Assembly: GCA_903844735.1 (NCBI GenBank) | Contig: CAIMUX010000095.1 | Span: forward strand, 1 to 39,434 | Source: Candidatus Eiseniibacteriota bacterium | GTDB lineage: Bacteria; Eisenbacteria; RBG-16-71-46; CAIMUX01 | DNA: 39,434 bases | Direction: 5' to 3' | Shown: in pieces, positions 1 to 8,294 of the stretch | Layout: every line of letters begins with the position of its first letter | Numbering within the stretch: the first letter of the stretch is position 1 | Made by a program: the position numbers and the translations under genes | Notes under the pieces: generated by a model | What the model was told of the DNA's origin: nothing | The model's database searches: none | The model's input: only the letters and a program-made list of their open reading frames with translations

Positions 1-252
1 AGGGTCGGTCAGCGTGCTGTACTGGCAGGCGCCGTCGTGCGGAGGGTCGGTCAGCATGCTGTACTGGCGGGCTTCGTCGTGAGAAGGGTCGGTCAGCATG
101 CTGACCGTGCGGGCGCCGTCGTGCGAAGGGTCGGTCAGCACGCTGACCGTGCGGGCGCCGTCGTGCGAAGGGTCGGTCAGCACGCTGACCGTGCGGGCGC
201 CGCCGTGCGAAGGGTCGGTCAGCACGCTGAACTCGTGTCGGAACGATTGCTC
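1..252. repeat. 42-bp tandem repeat array with a 16-bp palindromic core
   Basis: Six units begin with AGGGTCGGTCAGC at 1, 43, 85, 127, 169 and 211, exactly 42 bp apart. The array probably continues off the left edge. Each unit contains a perfect or near-perfect palindrome; the best is GGTCAGCATGCTGACC in the third unit. Units four and five are almost identical, units one and two differ to the right of the core, and unit six diverges after its core. A seventh isolated core, GTTCAGCATGCTGACC, lies near 265. There are no unique spacers, so this is not CRISPR. The period is a multiple of three, so a frame stays open through the array, but nothing suggests that it is translated. An iterated protein-binding site or a minisatellite are both possible. 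Confidence 0.85.
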
Positions 253-736
253 ACGGCAGTTCAGCATGCTGACCGGGCTGTGGACGGCAAAAACTCGGGG
301 TGGGGACTTCGGACCGGGTGTTCTTACGATTGCTTTTCACTTTTCAGCACTGCGACCGAGCCGGCGCACAAAATAACACGGCTCTTGGGCGATCTTGCTT
401 ATGACCGGCGCGGCGCCGCCGCTTAGGGAGAGCGGTCGGCCGGCGGGAAGCACGGTGAGAGACAGAGTCGGGGAGACGGACCGGTGGGGCGCACGGGGGC
501 AGCGGGGAGGGCAGCATGTGGCCGACCGTTGGTCACGGGGGCGGCGGGGGGTGTCGCGGGAGATCCTGGGGCGAAGCCTAGGATCCAGAGAATTCGAAAC
601 TTCAGTCGATTCGATGAGGCCGGTTCCGGCCGATCACCGGGGCTCTTGAGCCAAGGGTCAGGGAATTCGGCAGCTCGAGGACGTAGCTGTCCGACGGAGT
701 CGCGGAGCAAGTTCCGAACCTCACCAGCCGAGGTTT
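253..736. other. non-coding stretch
   Basis: No convincing gene is visible. Open frames on both strands here have no recognisable domain and no ribosome-binding site. The only notable content is the isolated palindrome near 265 and a GC-rich inverted GGCCGGTTCCGGCC near 620. Confidence 0.5.
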
Positions 737-1012
737 CTATGCAGCTTCCCGATGGTACCGCAGCATGCCGCCGAGCCGTTCCCGGCATTGAACCTGGCCA
801 GTCGAACGACCGACTTCCTCGCCGCCCTCGATCAATCGGTTGCCCAGCCCCTGGTGATTCCTCTCCGTGTGAAAGTGAGCGAGAAAGTCGGTGGTGGCCT
901 TCCGCAAAGACGCTTCGCCGAAGAAGATCTTGCGATCCAAGCATTCCTCTTTCAGGCTGCGCATGAAGCGTTCCAGATGGGAATTCAGATTGGGCGAACG
1001 CGCCGGCGATCC
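737..1012 (-). pseudogene. IS transposase remnant, C-terminal part of the integrase core
   Basis: The minus-strand frame reads from RSPNLNSHLERF through MRSLKEECLDR, FFGEASL and FHTERNHQGLGNRLI to the terminal LGGMLRYHREAA and a stop at 737. This matches the last ~90 residues of DDE (rve-type) transposases of the IS3/IS481-like group, including the catalytic-region glutamate context and the usual end of the protein. Everything upstream is missing: beyond about position 1012 the frame no longer resembles a transposase, and a lipoprotein gene ends at 1081. No terminal inverted repeats were found, so I read this as a decayed insertion-sequence fragment. Confidence 0.8.
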
Positions 1013-1080
1013 GGACGTGCGTCGTGCGGCAGGCTGATCCCCGGGGTCTTCTCGTAAGCCGGGCACGGCGTGCCTTCGGG

Positions 1081-2838
1081 CTAGGGCAGCGTCGTCACGA
1101 CAAAGCTGCTTTCGCAGGCAGCACCCAGGAGATCCGCCGCCGCTGCCCTGATCGTGTACTCGCCGCGCTGCAGTGGGCCCGCGATGACGCCGGTGAAGCG
1201 ATCGTTGATGAAAGTCGGGCTGTCGATCCGGGCCTGGTTTCCCGACGGGTCAAGAACGGTCACCGACGCCGACCGCGGGTCCACACCCACCCCGGCGTCA
1301 GCGAAGGACACCTCGATCTGCATGTCCTCCGCAGCATCGACCGTGGGGGCCATCGGCTGCAGGATGTTGACCACCGGACAGCTCATGTCCACGACGAACC
1401 GCTGCGCAACATACTTAGCGCTGCTGTTGAATGCCCAGTCCCGGACGCCCTCGTTGTAGACGCGCCTCTCCAGGGACTCGGAGTCATATGCGCACCCGGT
1501 ATCCCAGAAGATTCGCGGCGATCCGTTCACCCCGACGGTGTCGAGGACACAATCCCATCCCGGGCCGTCGCTGTTCTGTTCGATCGACGCCTCCGAGTAC
1601 CAGGTGATCTCCACGATGTCGTTGTCTTCGATCACACCGCCGCCTACCACCGGTATCAAGACGGCCAGAGTGTCAGTTGGGTCGTACTCGTCCAGCGAGA
1701 TGGGCATGCCATTCTGCGTCATCCAGGGCTCGAGTTCGTCGAGCGTGCCCATGTGCAGCAGCGTCCGAACCTCGATGTTGTCGTTGTCGTCCGGGTGATC
1801 GCCCGGCGGCGGCGGGTCCGGACGACGGATTCGCCAGACGTCATACTTCAGGGCCGGGCTCGTCTGGATCCAGCAGTTCACATAAGGTGTCGCCGGATCG
1901 AGCCAGGTGCTGTCCGGTCCGGACACGGGGTAGCCTCGTCGCTCGTCTGGATCCAGAATGCCGTCGCAGTCCAGGTCCGGGTAGTACCACGGTCGATCCG
2001 GCTGGAACAGAATGCCGCCGCCGTCGTCATACAGCTTGGCTAACAGCCGCCTGTGCTGAGGGTTTATGTAACCCAAGACACTAACAAGATACGGACTGCT
2101 CACGAATCCGCCGGCCTCGACGATCGGGGATGTGCGGTCCACACTGAACGGGTAGTCGTTCAATTCGATCCAGTCGTCGGTGCCATCCAGCACCTTGAAC
2201 CGAACGGTCAGCCTGTGCGCGCCGTGGGCCAGCCCGTCCCGCGGGTAGGTGGAGTGGTGGTAGACCAGCTCCAGTACCGACTGATCCTGGCTCGTGTACT
2301 CGAGTGAGGCCGCGCCGTTGCCGCGAACGTAATCCGCAGAGTCATCATCGTCGATCCAGGTGGCCCAGTAGTCGCCGTCGATCATGAGCTCCAAGTTGTG
2401 CGGGTCCACAACCTGGCCGCCCGGGGCACGCAGTTCGACCACGATGATGGGATCAGCGTCGGTCCACCAGCCGGTGCCGTACGGGCTGTGGGGCCAGATA
2501 TTCGAGACGAGCACCAAAGGCGGCGGGGTGCAGGTGTTCGTCCCGCAGACGCCGGCCTCGGTCCAGGTGCTGGTCCCGGTGCAATTCGCCCGTGTCGTAA
2601 CCGTGCAGGTGCCGGCGAGCGCACAGCAGGCGCCGTCCGGCTGGGGGCACGAATTCGGATCGCAGACGCCGGCCGAGGTCCAGGTGCCAGTCCCGGTACA
2701 GTTCGCCTGCGTCGTCACAGAGCATGTACCGGTCGTGAGGCAACACGACCCGACCGTCGGCGCCGTCAGCGTTTCGTCCCGCCCGCAACCGGCCAGAACC
2801 ATCGACAGCAGCACCACCAGGATCAGCAGCCTGTGCAT
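1081..2838 (-). CDS. large surface lipoprotein with two GxCC cysteine repeats and Ig-like C-terminus
   Basis: A 585-residue protein with a lipoprotein signal peptide: a hydrophobic stretch ends in LAGC with Cys18 as the lipidation site, so it should be anchored in an outer membrane. Residues 32-105 hold two copies of a cysteine-rich repeat (GSCC/GACC ... GTC ... ANCTGT.TW ... GVC), a module common in secreted proteins of uncultured FCB bacteria. The middle is rich in Asp and includes a calcium-loop-like DLDCDGILDPDE. The last ~100 residues look like an Ig-like fold. The start is set by AAGGAG about 9 nt upstream of the ATG at 2838. No enzymatic motif is seen; a structural or adhesive role is inferred. 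Confidence 0.85.
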   Translation of the reverse strand: MHRLLILVVLLSMVLAGCGRDETLTAPTVGSCCLTTGTCSVTTQANCTGTGTWTSAGVCDPNSCPQPDGACCALAGTCTVTTRANCTGTSTWTEAGVCGTNTCTPPPLVLVSNIWPHSPYGTGWWTDADPIIVVELRAPGGQVVDPHNLELMIDGDYWATWIDDDDSADYVRGNGAASLEYTSQDQSVLELVYHHSTYPRDGLAHGAHRLTVRFKVLDGTDDWIELNDYPFSVDRTSPIVEAGGFVSSPYLVSVLGYINPQHRRLLAKLYDDGGGILFQPDRPWYYPDLDCDGILDPDERRGYPVSGPDSTWLDPATPYVNCWIQTSPALKYDVWRIRRPDPPPPGDHPDDNDNIEVRTLLHMGTLDELEPWMTQNGMPISLDEYDPTDTLAVLIPVVGGGVIEDNDIVEITWYSEASIEQNSDGPGWDCVLDTVGVNGSPRIFWDTGCAYDSESLERRVYNEGVRDWAFNSSAKYVAQRFVVDMSCPVVNILQPMAPTVDAAEDMQIEVSFADAGVGVDPRSASVTVLDPSGNQARIDSPTFINDRFTGVIAGPLQRGEYTIRAAAADLLGAACESSFVVTTLP

Positions 2839-3549
2839 GGCCCGTTCTCCTTGTGTCTACGTTCCTCGTACCCGAGCGTTCGTCGCCGACGAGAGTACTT
2901 CTCGGCGGCAAGGAGCGAAAGGGACTGCTTGTGCCGGTGGCGATCCGGTCTCCGGGCGTCCACGGGGCGCCGATTCCTCCGATCCGCCGTGCGACTGCGT
3001 GGGGCCGCCTGTTCATCGAACGCCGGCGATCAAACTGTGGCGCTCTTGCCACAGGTGTGCCGAAAAGCGTGCCGATTCGGCACACGCGCTCCCCGCCGTC
3101 GTGATGGCGACGACTCGCGCAACGCCCATGCGCTGATGGACCAATCCGATAACATCACGCACAACCGCAAATTACCGGTCTCTTCCCCGTTCATGCGTCC
3201 GGCCCTCCGTGTGGCACCGATCTTTGGTGTGCCCGGGCATGACGCTCACACCGACAAGCAGGCCGCACGGACGGCCGCATCGACCGCCATGCGCGGTGGG
3301 AGTCGCAGGAGCAGTGCGGGACGGAGCTACCCCGATCGCGAGCACGGCCCCCAGCGGGCGGACGCCCCCAACACGAGGCACGCCGGGGCAGGCCGGCGCG
3401 CCCGAGTCTACGGCGGGGAAAGCGGCAACCGGACCTCGCGCGAAACACTCATGACCGATCCATCAAGCGCTTCAGCTCGGCAACTCGGGTATTCGGGACG
3501 GACAGCCTATCGGTCCGGAGGACCGCGGCGGCGCTGACGTCGGGCACGT
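2839..3549. other. gene-free stretch
   Basis: About 700 bp between two minus-strand genes. Frames are open because of the high GC content, but none has a domain or a ribosome-binding site. It should contain the lipoprotein promoter, which I could not place with confidence. An inverted repeat at 3055-3085 is listed separately. Confidence 0.55.
3055..3085. repeat. perfect 10-bp inverted repeat
   Basis: GTGTGCCGAA at 3055-3064 is followed after 11 bases by TTCGGCACAC at 3076-3085. The site lies about 220 bp upstream of the lipoprotein start and has no T-tract, so an operator or structured leader is more likely than a terminator. Confidence 0.6.
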
Positions 3550-4836
3550 CTAGCGAAAGATCAACCGGCTCGCCCCCGTCATCGCATAGGTCGTAGCCTC
3601 CGCCCCGCACCGAGGCAGCGGCCCCGCGTATCCTGCGCCGCCGAGATCCTGCAACGCCTGGGAGACGGACGGTTGGCTCAGCTTCCAAAGACGCCTTAGT
3701 TCCTCCTGGGTCGGGGTCGCTTCAGACCCGAGTTCCTGGGCCCACGCCGTGAGCTGCCGTTGTCGGGTCGGCGAGAGCGTTTGCGCCAGGAGTTCGGCAT
3801 AGCGCCGCTGCAGCGCCGGGCGAAGACTATCGACCGAGAGGGATGCCCCGGGAGCGTCTCCCACCAACCCCACCAAGAGCGTCACCCCCTCTTCGAGCGC
3901 CTTGAACAGACCGCGCAGGTCACCCCGAAAGAGCGGGTACAGCGCAGCCACCGCCTCCGGAGCCACCGGCGGCGTCGCCGGCCGCCGGGGGTCGCGAACG
4001 ACATGCCGATAGCGCGCTTCGAGCAGGGTTTGCACGTCGGGCTCGGGCATCGCTTCGAGCGCCAGCAAGGAGAACACCGAGCGAAGCTGGGGGTGCGCCG
4101 CGGTTGCGCCTGTCACCGCCTCGGTGGTTCCGACGAGGAGTACGTGCAAGCCGTCCTGCAAGAGGACGGGGTCGCGGAGCGAGCGCAGAATGTCGGCCGC
4201 GTTTGCCACGTCGCGATCACTCAGGTTCTCAAGATTGTTGAGGTGGAGCACGATTCCTTTCGCGTGCTCGGAGGTGATGGCCAGCAACTCGCGGATGACG
4301 CGCGGTCCGTCCAGCAGAAGCCCCGCCGTGGGAGTCACCGCCGCCGAGCTCTGTGACGCACTAGCCCCGAAGCCGGCGAGCGACACACCACCGCCACCAC
4401 CGACCAGCCGGAAGGCTCGCACGTACTGCTGCGCCCGCTGCATGACCGGGTGGTCAGCCGTCTCTGGCCGAGTCGTCAGGATCGCCTCGTAGACCCCTTC
4501 CAAGACCCGGCCCATGACCCGCTCGGCGGTGTCATCGGGGTAGAACGGGATGACTCCCTGCGTAGCCCAGTAGCCATGGGCAAGCGCGGCGGCCTTGACC
4601 GACTGGACCAAGGTGGTCTTGCCGACACCGGGCGCACCACCCACGGCCTGGCGCGATGAACCCGCACCGCCGATCCCGGCCAGGAGACGTTTGAGCTCGG
4701 CTCCGCGGCCGACGAAGAGGCTCATCGGATAGCGCCGACCCGACTCTCCCAGGGTCGTCTGGAAGTAGGGGTTCTCCTGTAAATTGAATAGGTTCCAGTA
4801 GTTAGGTAGGCCATCGGCCACGAGGTTGCGAGCCAT
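3550..4836 (-). CDS. AAA+ (Orc/Cdc6- or STAND-like) ATPase with winged-helix C-terminus
   Basis: A 428-residue protein. After an ENPYF segment and a VGR box (residues 42-44) comes a Walker A, GAPGVGKT (67-74). A Walker-B-like strand, IVLHLNN, lies near residue 220, and a sensor-1-like HVLLVGTTE follows. A glycine-rich loop near 150 separates two parts of the ATPase core. The last ~70 residues (LSPTRQRQLTAWAQ ... TQEELRRLWKLSQPSVSQALQDL) form a winged helix like those of Orc1/Cdc6 or MarR proteins, so DNA binding is likely. It stands alone with ~700 bp of non-coding DNA on each side, and nested inverted repeats lie 19-54 bp before its start. It could be a replication or segregation factor, a transposon-type ATPase or a self-regulated NTPase switch. 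It is too long for IstB and lacks that family's layout. Confidence 0.8.
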   Translation of the reverse strand: MARNLVADGLPNYWNLFNLQENPYFQTTLGESGRRYPMSLFVGRGAELKRLLAGIGGAGSSRQAVGGAPGVGKTTLVQSVKAAALAHGYWATQGVIPFYPDDTAERVMGRVLEGVYEAILTTRPETADHPVMQRAQQYVRAFRLVGGGGGVSLAGFGASASQSSAAVTPTAGLLLDGPRVIRELLAITSEHAKGIVLHLNNLENLSDRDVANAADILRSLRDPVLLQDGLHVLLVGTTEAVTGATAAHPQLRSVFSLLALEAMPEPDVQTLLEARYRHVVRDPRRPATPPVAPEAVAALYPLFRGDLRGLFKALEEGVTLLVGLVGDAPGASLSVDSLRPALQRRYAELLAQTLSPTRQRQLTAWAQELGSEATPTQEELRRLWKLSQPSVSQALQDLGGAGYAGPLPRCGAEATTYAMTGASRLIFR

Positions 4837-4854
4837 TGCCTTGCCCCCATTTCA

Positions 4855-4890
4855 GGCCAATTGAAGCGTCTATAGGCACATTGGCCTATA
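4855..4890 (-). promoter_or_regulatory. nested inverted repeats, probable operator of the AAA+ gene
   Basis: TATAGGC (4871-4877) and GCCTATA (4884-4890) form a perfect 7-bp inverted repeat with a 6-base spacer. Overlapping it, GGCCAAT (4855-4861) and ATTGGCC (4880-4886) form a second perfect 7-bp pair. The region is AT-rich compared with its surroundings and lies just upstream of the ATG at 4836, as expected for a promoter overlapped by an operator. Which protein binds is unknown; the ATPase's own winged helix is one candidate. Confidence 0.5.
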
Positions 4891-5065
4891 CACTACAGTA
4901 TTCGCCATGTCAAGGGCCGGGCCGATACAGAGCCTCCGAGGCCGCGCCGAGCACGTGACCCGGATCTCCTGGTGTCCCCCACCGCCCGCATGCGCGAAGA
5001 CCCGAACTCTCTTGTGCCCCCCATATCCGGCGCGCACACAAGGTCGGACACCGACGGGCGACCAA

Positions 5066-5109
5066 GCAAAGCCGGACCCTGGGGAGATGTCTCCGGGGTC
5101 CGGCTTTGC
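5066..5109. repeat. strong hairpin with perfect 14-bp arms
   Basis: GCAAAGCCGGACCC at 5066-5079 is exactly complementary to GGGTCCGGCTTTGC at 5096-5109, and the 16-base interior pairs further through GGGGA/TCTCC. The ends read AAAG and CTTT, as in bidirectional terminators. However, no gene ends nearby on either strand, because the flanking genes diverge from it. An insulating terminator, a small-RNA terminator or a mobile-element end would all fit. Confidence 0.7.
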
Positions 5110-5137
5110 GTCGCGGCCGGGTGTCACAGCCGGGCGT

Positions 5138-5218
5138 GTCACGATTTGTATCGCCTCTTGGACCTAAGTGTCACGATTTGTGTCGCTTTTCGTCGCTAAG
5201 CGTCACGATTTGTGTCGC
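5138..5218 (+). repeat. three 17-bp direct repeats in exact 32-bp phase
   Basis: GTCACGATTTGTGTCGC occurs at 5170-5186 and 5202-5218, and as GTCACGATTTGTATCGC at 5138-5154. Start-to-start spacing is exactly 32 bp (about three helical turns). The spacers differ: CTCTTGGACCTAA in the first and TTTTCGTCGCTAA in the second. Such iterated ends are typical of transposase-binding sites in elements such as IS21-family ends, or of iteron-like operator arrays. No transposase gene is adjacent. Confidence 0.75.
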
Positions 5219-5500
5219 CACTCCGGCAAAGCCGCCCTGACTTGTCGCGCCGTACGGCTCGATGGCACCGAACGGTCCCATCGCGCGCCATCCTGCGGCC
5301 CGACGCGGGTCGACACGGACCAGCGCACCACCGCACACGCCGCTGCACGACATTGATTTCGCTCTCCGAGCAATCCCCGTCGCCTCTTCGCTCCGTCAAC
5401 ACGCAAGAATCGCGATGGCATTCTGCTCCCGCGGTGATGCCGGGGCCGGACTGTCGCGGCCAGCGGAGTTTCTCTCTTTCACAAATAACGGCGGTTCCGT

Positions 5501-5517
5501 TTGGCCCGAGTCTTGCA
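5501..5517 (+). promoter_or_regulatory. sigma-54 (RpoN) -24/-12 promoter
   Basis: TTGGCCCG-AGTC-TTGCA matches the consensus YTGGCACG-N4-TTGCW at every position but one. The invariant GG (5503-5504) and GC (5515-5516) are exactly 10 bases apart. Transcription would start near 5528, about 54 nt before the ATG at 5582. An AT-rich stretch (TTTCACAAATAA) lies just upstream. No enhancer-binding activator gene is in the window. Confidence 0.7.
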
Positions 5518-5581
5518 AAACGTACCATCGGAATCGCAGCCGCCGCGGCGAGTCCAGGACACGCAATCGACCAACGTTCGA

Positions 5582-6198
5582 ATGTCGGCGCCATCGGCGC
5601 CGGCGAAAGGAGACCGAGCGGTAGTCCGAGCACTGAGCGCCGCATCCGCGGAGCACCAGCAAGACCTGTCCTATCTGTTGGCGAGCCTCAAGGCGGATCC
5701 GCGCGCAACGGCGATCGCGCCTGACCTGGAGACGACCTCCGGGGCGCTCAAGACGAAGACCGAGGACTGGACCACCAAACACTTCGCCGTACGGGAAACG
5801 CAGAGCGGGCTGGGCATCGCCGACGAGCCGTCCGCTCCCTGGCGCAGCGGTGCGCGCAGGATCCGAGCCCGCAGGTCCAGGCACAGGCTGACCTCTTGGA
5901 GGCAGCCGCTGATCAGATGGACGCCGCGTTCGCGCACCGGGCCGAGGCCCTGGTCGCCGAATCGTCGTCCTTCGGCGAGCTCCAGGTGCAGAAGCTCCAG
6001 GCGATCGACACCTGCCGCCGGGTGGGGTACCGCCTGGCGGAGCTCTACCCCGAGGAGCTCTCCCCGGGGCCTGCTCGAAACCCGCCATTCAGGTCACGCC
6101 GACGTACACGTCACACCGCACACCACAAACCACCCCATCATCTCGCGGCATCCGCCGTCCGAGTATGGGAAGGAGACGAGCCACGACTCCATGGATGA
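5582..6198 (+). pseudogene. helical protein of unknown function, disrupted by a frameshift
   Basis: The first part, from ATG 5582, reads MSAPSAPAKGDRAVVRAL ... LSYLLASLKADPRA ... KHFAVRETQSGLGIAD. Near 5826 the coding signal moves to another frame and continues AVRSLAQRCAQDPSPQVQAQ ... LLEAAADQMDAAF ... LQAIDTCRRVGYRLAELYPEEL. Restoring one G after GACGAG at about 5822-5827 would join the halves as ...IADEAVRSLAQRC..., giving a mostly helical protein of roughly 170-200 residues. I do not recognise a family. No good ribosome-binding site precedes ATG 5582; AAAGGAG occurs inside the frame at 5606-5612. It sits directly behind the sigma-54 promoter. A sequencing error is as likely as true decay, and the region after about 6065 may be non-coding. 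Confidence 0.5.
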
Positions 6199-6360
6199 CG
6201 ACCATTGTCACTGTTGCCTTCGTGGGACCCATCGGACTTTCCGTGCGCGCCTCGTTTCTCCCTCTTTGTAGTCTCATCCTCGCTTCCCGACCGCCCGTGC
6301 GAGAGGTACATTCGCCGCTGTGGATGCAGCGCCGCGCGCCCATGACCAGGGGAGAACCGG

Positions 6361-8274
6361 ATGCCCGACCCAGATTCCCGACCTGCCCTGAAGCTGCTCC
6401 AGACCGTCTACGGCTACGAGACCTTCCGGGGTGACCAGGAAGCGATCATCGAGCACGTGGTTGGTGGCGGCGATGCCTTTGTCCTCATGCCCACCGGTTC
6501 CGGCAAGTCGATCTGCTACCAGATTCCGGCCCTGATCCGCAACGGGCCGGGGGTCGTCATCTCTCCCTTGATTGCCTTGATGCATGATCAGGTCAGCGCC
6601 CTGCGACAGCTCGGGATCAAGGCCGCGTGCCTGAACTCCAGTTTGTCTATGGACGAGGCACGGCGGACCGAGGGAGCGTATGTGCGCGGTGAGATCGACC
6701 TGCTCTACGCGGCTCCGGAACGGCTGGTGACCCCACGCTTCCTCGAGCTCTTGGACCGGGTTCGACCCGGCCTCTTCGCCATTGACGAGGCGCACTGCGT
6801 CTCGCAGTGGGGACATGATTTTCGCCCCGAGTACCTGCAGCTTGCATTCCTGCGGGAACGCTTCCCCGGGGTTCCCCGCCTCGCCCTGACGGCCACCGCG
6901 GATGAAGCGACGCGGCGGGACATCTTGGTGCGGCTCCGGCTGGACGACGCCCGGCTCTTCATCGCCGGATTCGACCGCCCGAACATCAGCTACACCGTCA
7001 CCCCCAAACTGGACACGAAGAGTCAGCTCCTTCGGTTTCTGCGCCGGGGTCATGCAGACGACAGCGGCATCGTCTACTGCCTGACGCGACGCCGCGTCGA
7101 GCAGGTGGCGGGTCTTCTCGTCACGCATGGCTTCCCGGCCCTGCCCTACCACGCGGGGTTGGAGGCGCCCCAGCGGCGGGAGCACCAGGACCGCTTTCTG
7201 CGGGACGAGCGGACTGTCATGGTGGCGACCATCGCGTTCGGCATGGGGATCGACAAGCCGGACGTGCGCTTTGTCGCTCACCTGGATCTGCCCAAGAGTC
7301 TCGAAGCTTACTATCAGGAGACTGGCCGGGCCGGCCGCGACGGCCTTCCAGCCGAGGCCTGGATGACCTACGGCCTCTCTGACGTTGTAACTCTGCGCTC
7401 CTTTACCGCCCAATCCGAAGCGGACGAGGACCACAAGCGGATCGAGCGGCACAAGCTGGATGCGCTCCTCGGCTTCTGTGAAACCACTCGGTGCCGCCGC
7501 CAGGTCATGCTGGAGTACTTCGGTCAACAACTGCCCGTTCCGTGCGGCAACTGCGATACTTGCCTGAACCCGATCGAGACTTGGGAGGGAACGGTGGCGG
7601 CCCAGATGGCCCTCTCCGCGGTCGCCCGCACCGGGCAGCGCTTCGGCGCGGCGTATCTGGTCGCCCTACTCCGGGGTGAGCCGACCGAGCGCATGCAGCA
7701 GTTCGGCCACGACCGGTTGAGCACCTTCGGTGTCGGCAAAGATCTGACCAAACCACAGTGGCACTCGGTCTTTCGACAGTTGGTGGCGGCCGGGCTTCTG
7801 AACGTCGACATCGAGGGGTACGGGGGCCTACACCTCGATGGGCGGAGCGGCCCTGTACTGCGCGGCCAAGAGGCGATTCACTTCCGGCGCGATCCTCTTC
7901 TCAGTGAAACGCAGACAAGGAAAGGGCGGGCGGAGCCCGCGGGAGGAAAGCGCACCCGGGTCGGCAGGAAGGGTGAGTCTGGCGAGGAGGCTGACCTGGG
8001 GCGGAAGCGCGCCCGAGCCGCCGGGAAGACCGAGTTCGACGACGAGGCCGACCAGGTACTGTTTGACGCGTTGCGGCAAACTCGGCGGGAGCTGGCCCAG
8101 CAGCAGGGCGTCCCGCCCTATGTGATCTTCCACGACACGACGCTGCGGGAGATGGTGCAGTACCGCCCGGCCGACGCGAGCGCGCTGACTGCGCTGAGTG
8201 GGGTGGGTTCGGTCAAGCTGGGTAGGTATGGCGAGGCGTTCCTGGCCGTGATTCGGCGAAACACCCCGGAATAG
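6361..8274 (+). CDS. recQ: ATP-dependent DNA helicase RecQ
   Basis: A 637-residue superfamily-2 helicase that unwinds DNA 3'-5' in recombination and fork repair. The RecQ-specific motif 0 (FRGDQEAI) starts near residue 22. Walker A, PTGSGKS, is at 44-50 and DEAH at 142-145, followed by the aromatic-rich loop CVSQWGHDFRPEY. Helicase motifs V/VI include TIAFGMGIDKPDVR and YQETGRAGRDG. The RecQ zinc site follows (CETTRCRR ... PCGNCDTC, about 376-400), then the RQC winged helix. A charged linker (about 515-560) leads to a C-terminal HRDC domain (about 562-632). The start is supported by AGGGGAGAA before the ATG. It converges with the small lipoprotein gene 20 bp away. Length is normal for the family. 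Confidence 0.97.
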   Translation: MPDPDSRPALKLLQTVYGYETFRGDQEAIIEHVVGGGDAFVLMPTGSGKSICYQIPALIRNGPGVVISPLIALMHDQVSALRQLGIKAACLNSSLSMDEARRTEGAYVRGEIDLLYAAPERLVTPRFLELLDRVRPGLFAIDEAHCVSQWGHDFRPEYLQLAFLRERFPGVPRLALTATADEATRRDILVRLRLDDARLFIAGFDRPNISYTVTPKLDTKSQLLRFLRRGHADDSGIVYCLTRRRVEQVAGLLVTHGFPALPYHAGLEAPQRREHQDRFLRDERTVMVATIAFGMGIDKPDVRFVAHLDLPKSLEAYYQETGRAGRDGLPAEAWMTYGLSDVVTLRSFTAQSEADEDHKRIERHKLDALLGFCETTRCRRQVMLEYFGQQLPVPCGNCDTCLNPIETWEGTVAAQMALSAVARTGQRFGAAYLVALLRGEPTERMQQFGHDRLSTFGVGKDLTKPQWHSVFRQLVAAGLLNVDIEGYGGLHLDGRSGPVLRGQEAIHFRRDPLLSETQTRKGRAEPAGGKRTRVGRKGESGEEADLGRKRARAAGKTEFDDEADQVLFDALRQTRRELAQQQGVPPYVIFHDTTLREMVQYRPADASALTALSGVGSVKLGRYGEAFLAVIRRNTPE

Positions 8275-8294
8275 CCGGTCCAGCGCCTCTCTCT

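Larger units (their letters stand above)
4837..5500. other. gene-free region with structured repeats
   Basis: No gene is recognised between the AAA+ gene and the sigma-54 promoter. The stretch contains, in order, the nested inverted repeats (4855-4890), a perfect hairpin (5066-5109) and three phased direct repeats (5138-5218). The rest (5219-5500) shows nothing I can name. Confidence 0.6.

Noticed and set aside
1-252. CRISPR array
   Set aside because: The whole 42-bp unit repeats without unique spacers, and no cas genes are present.
37-426. Open frame of 129 codons with 14-residue repeats across the left array
   Set aside because: The frame is open only because the 42-bp period is a multiple of three. 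There is no ribosome-binding site, and the conserved element is a DNA palindrome rather than a protein motif.
3550-4836. IstB-type transposition helper ATPase
   Set aside because: The protein is far longer than IstB, has a C-terminal winged helix, and no istA is adjacent.
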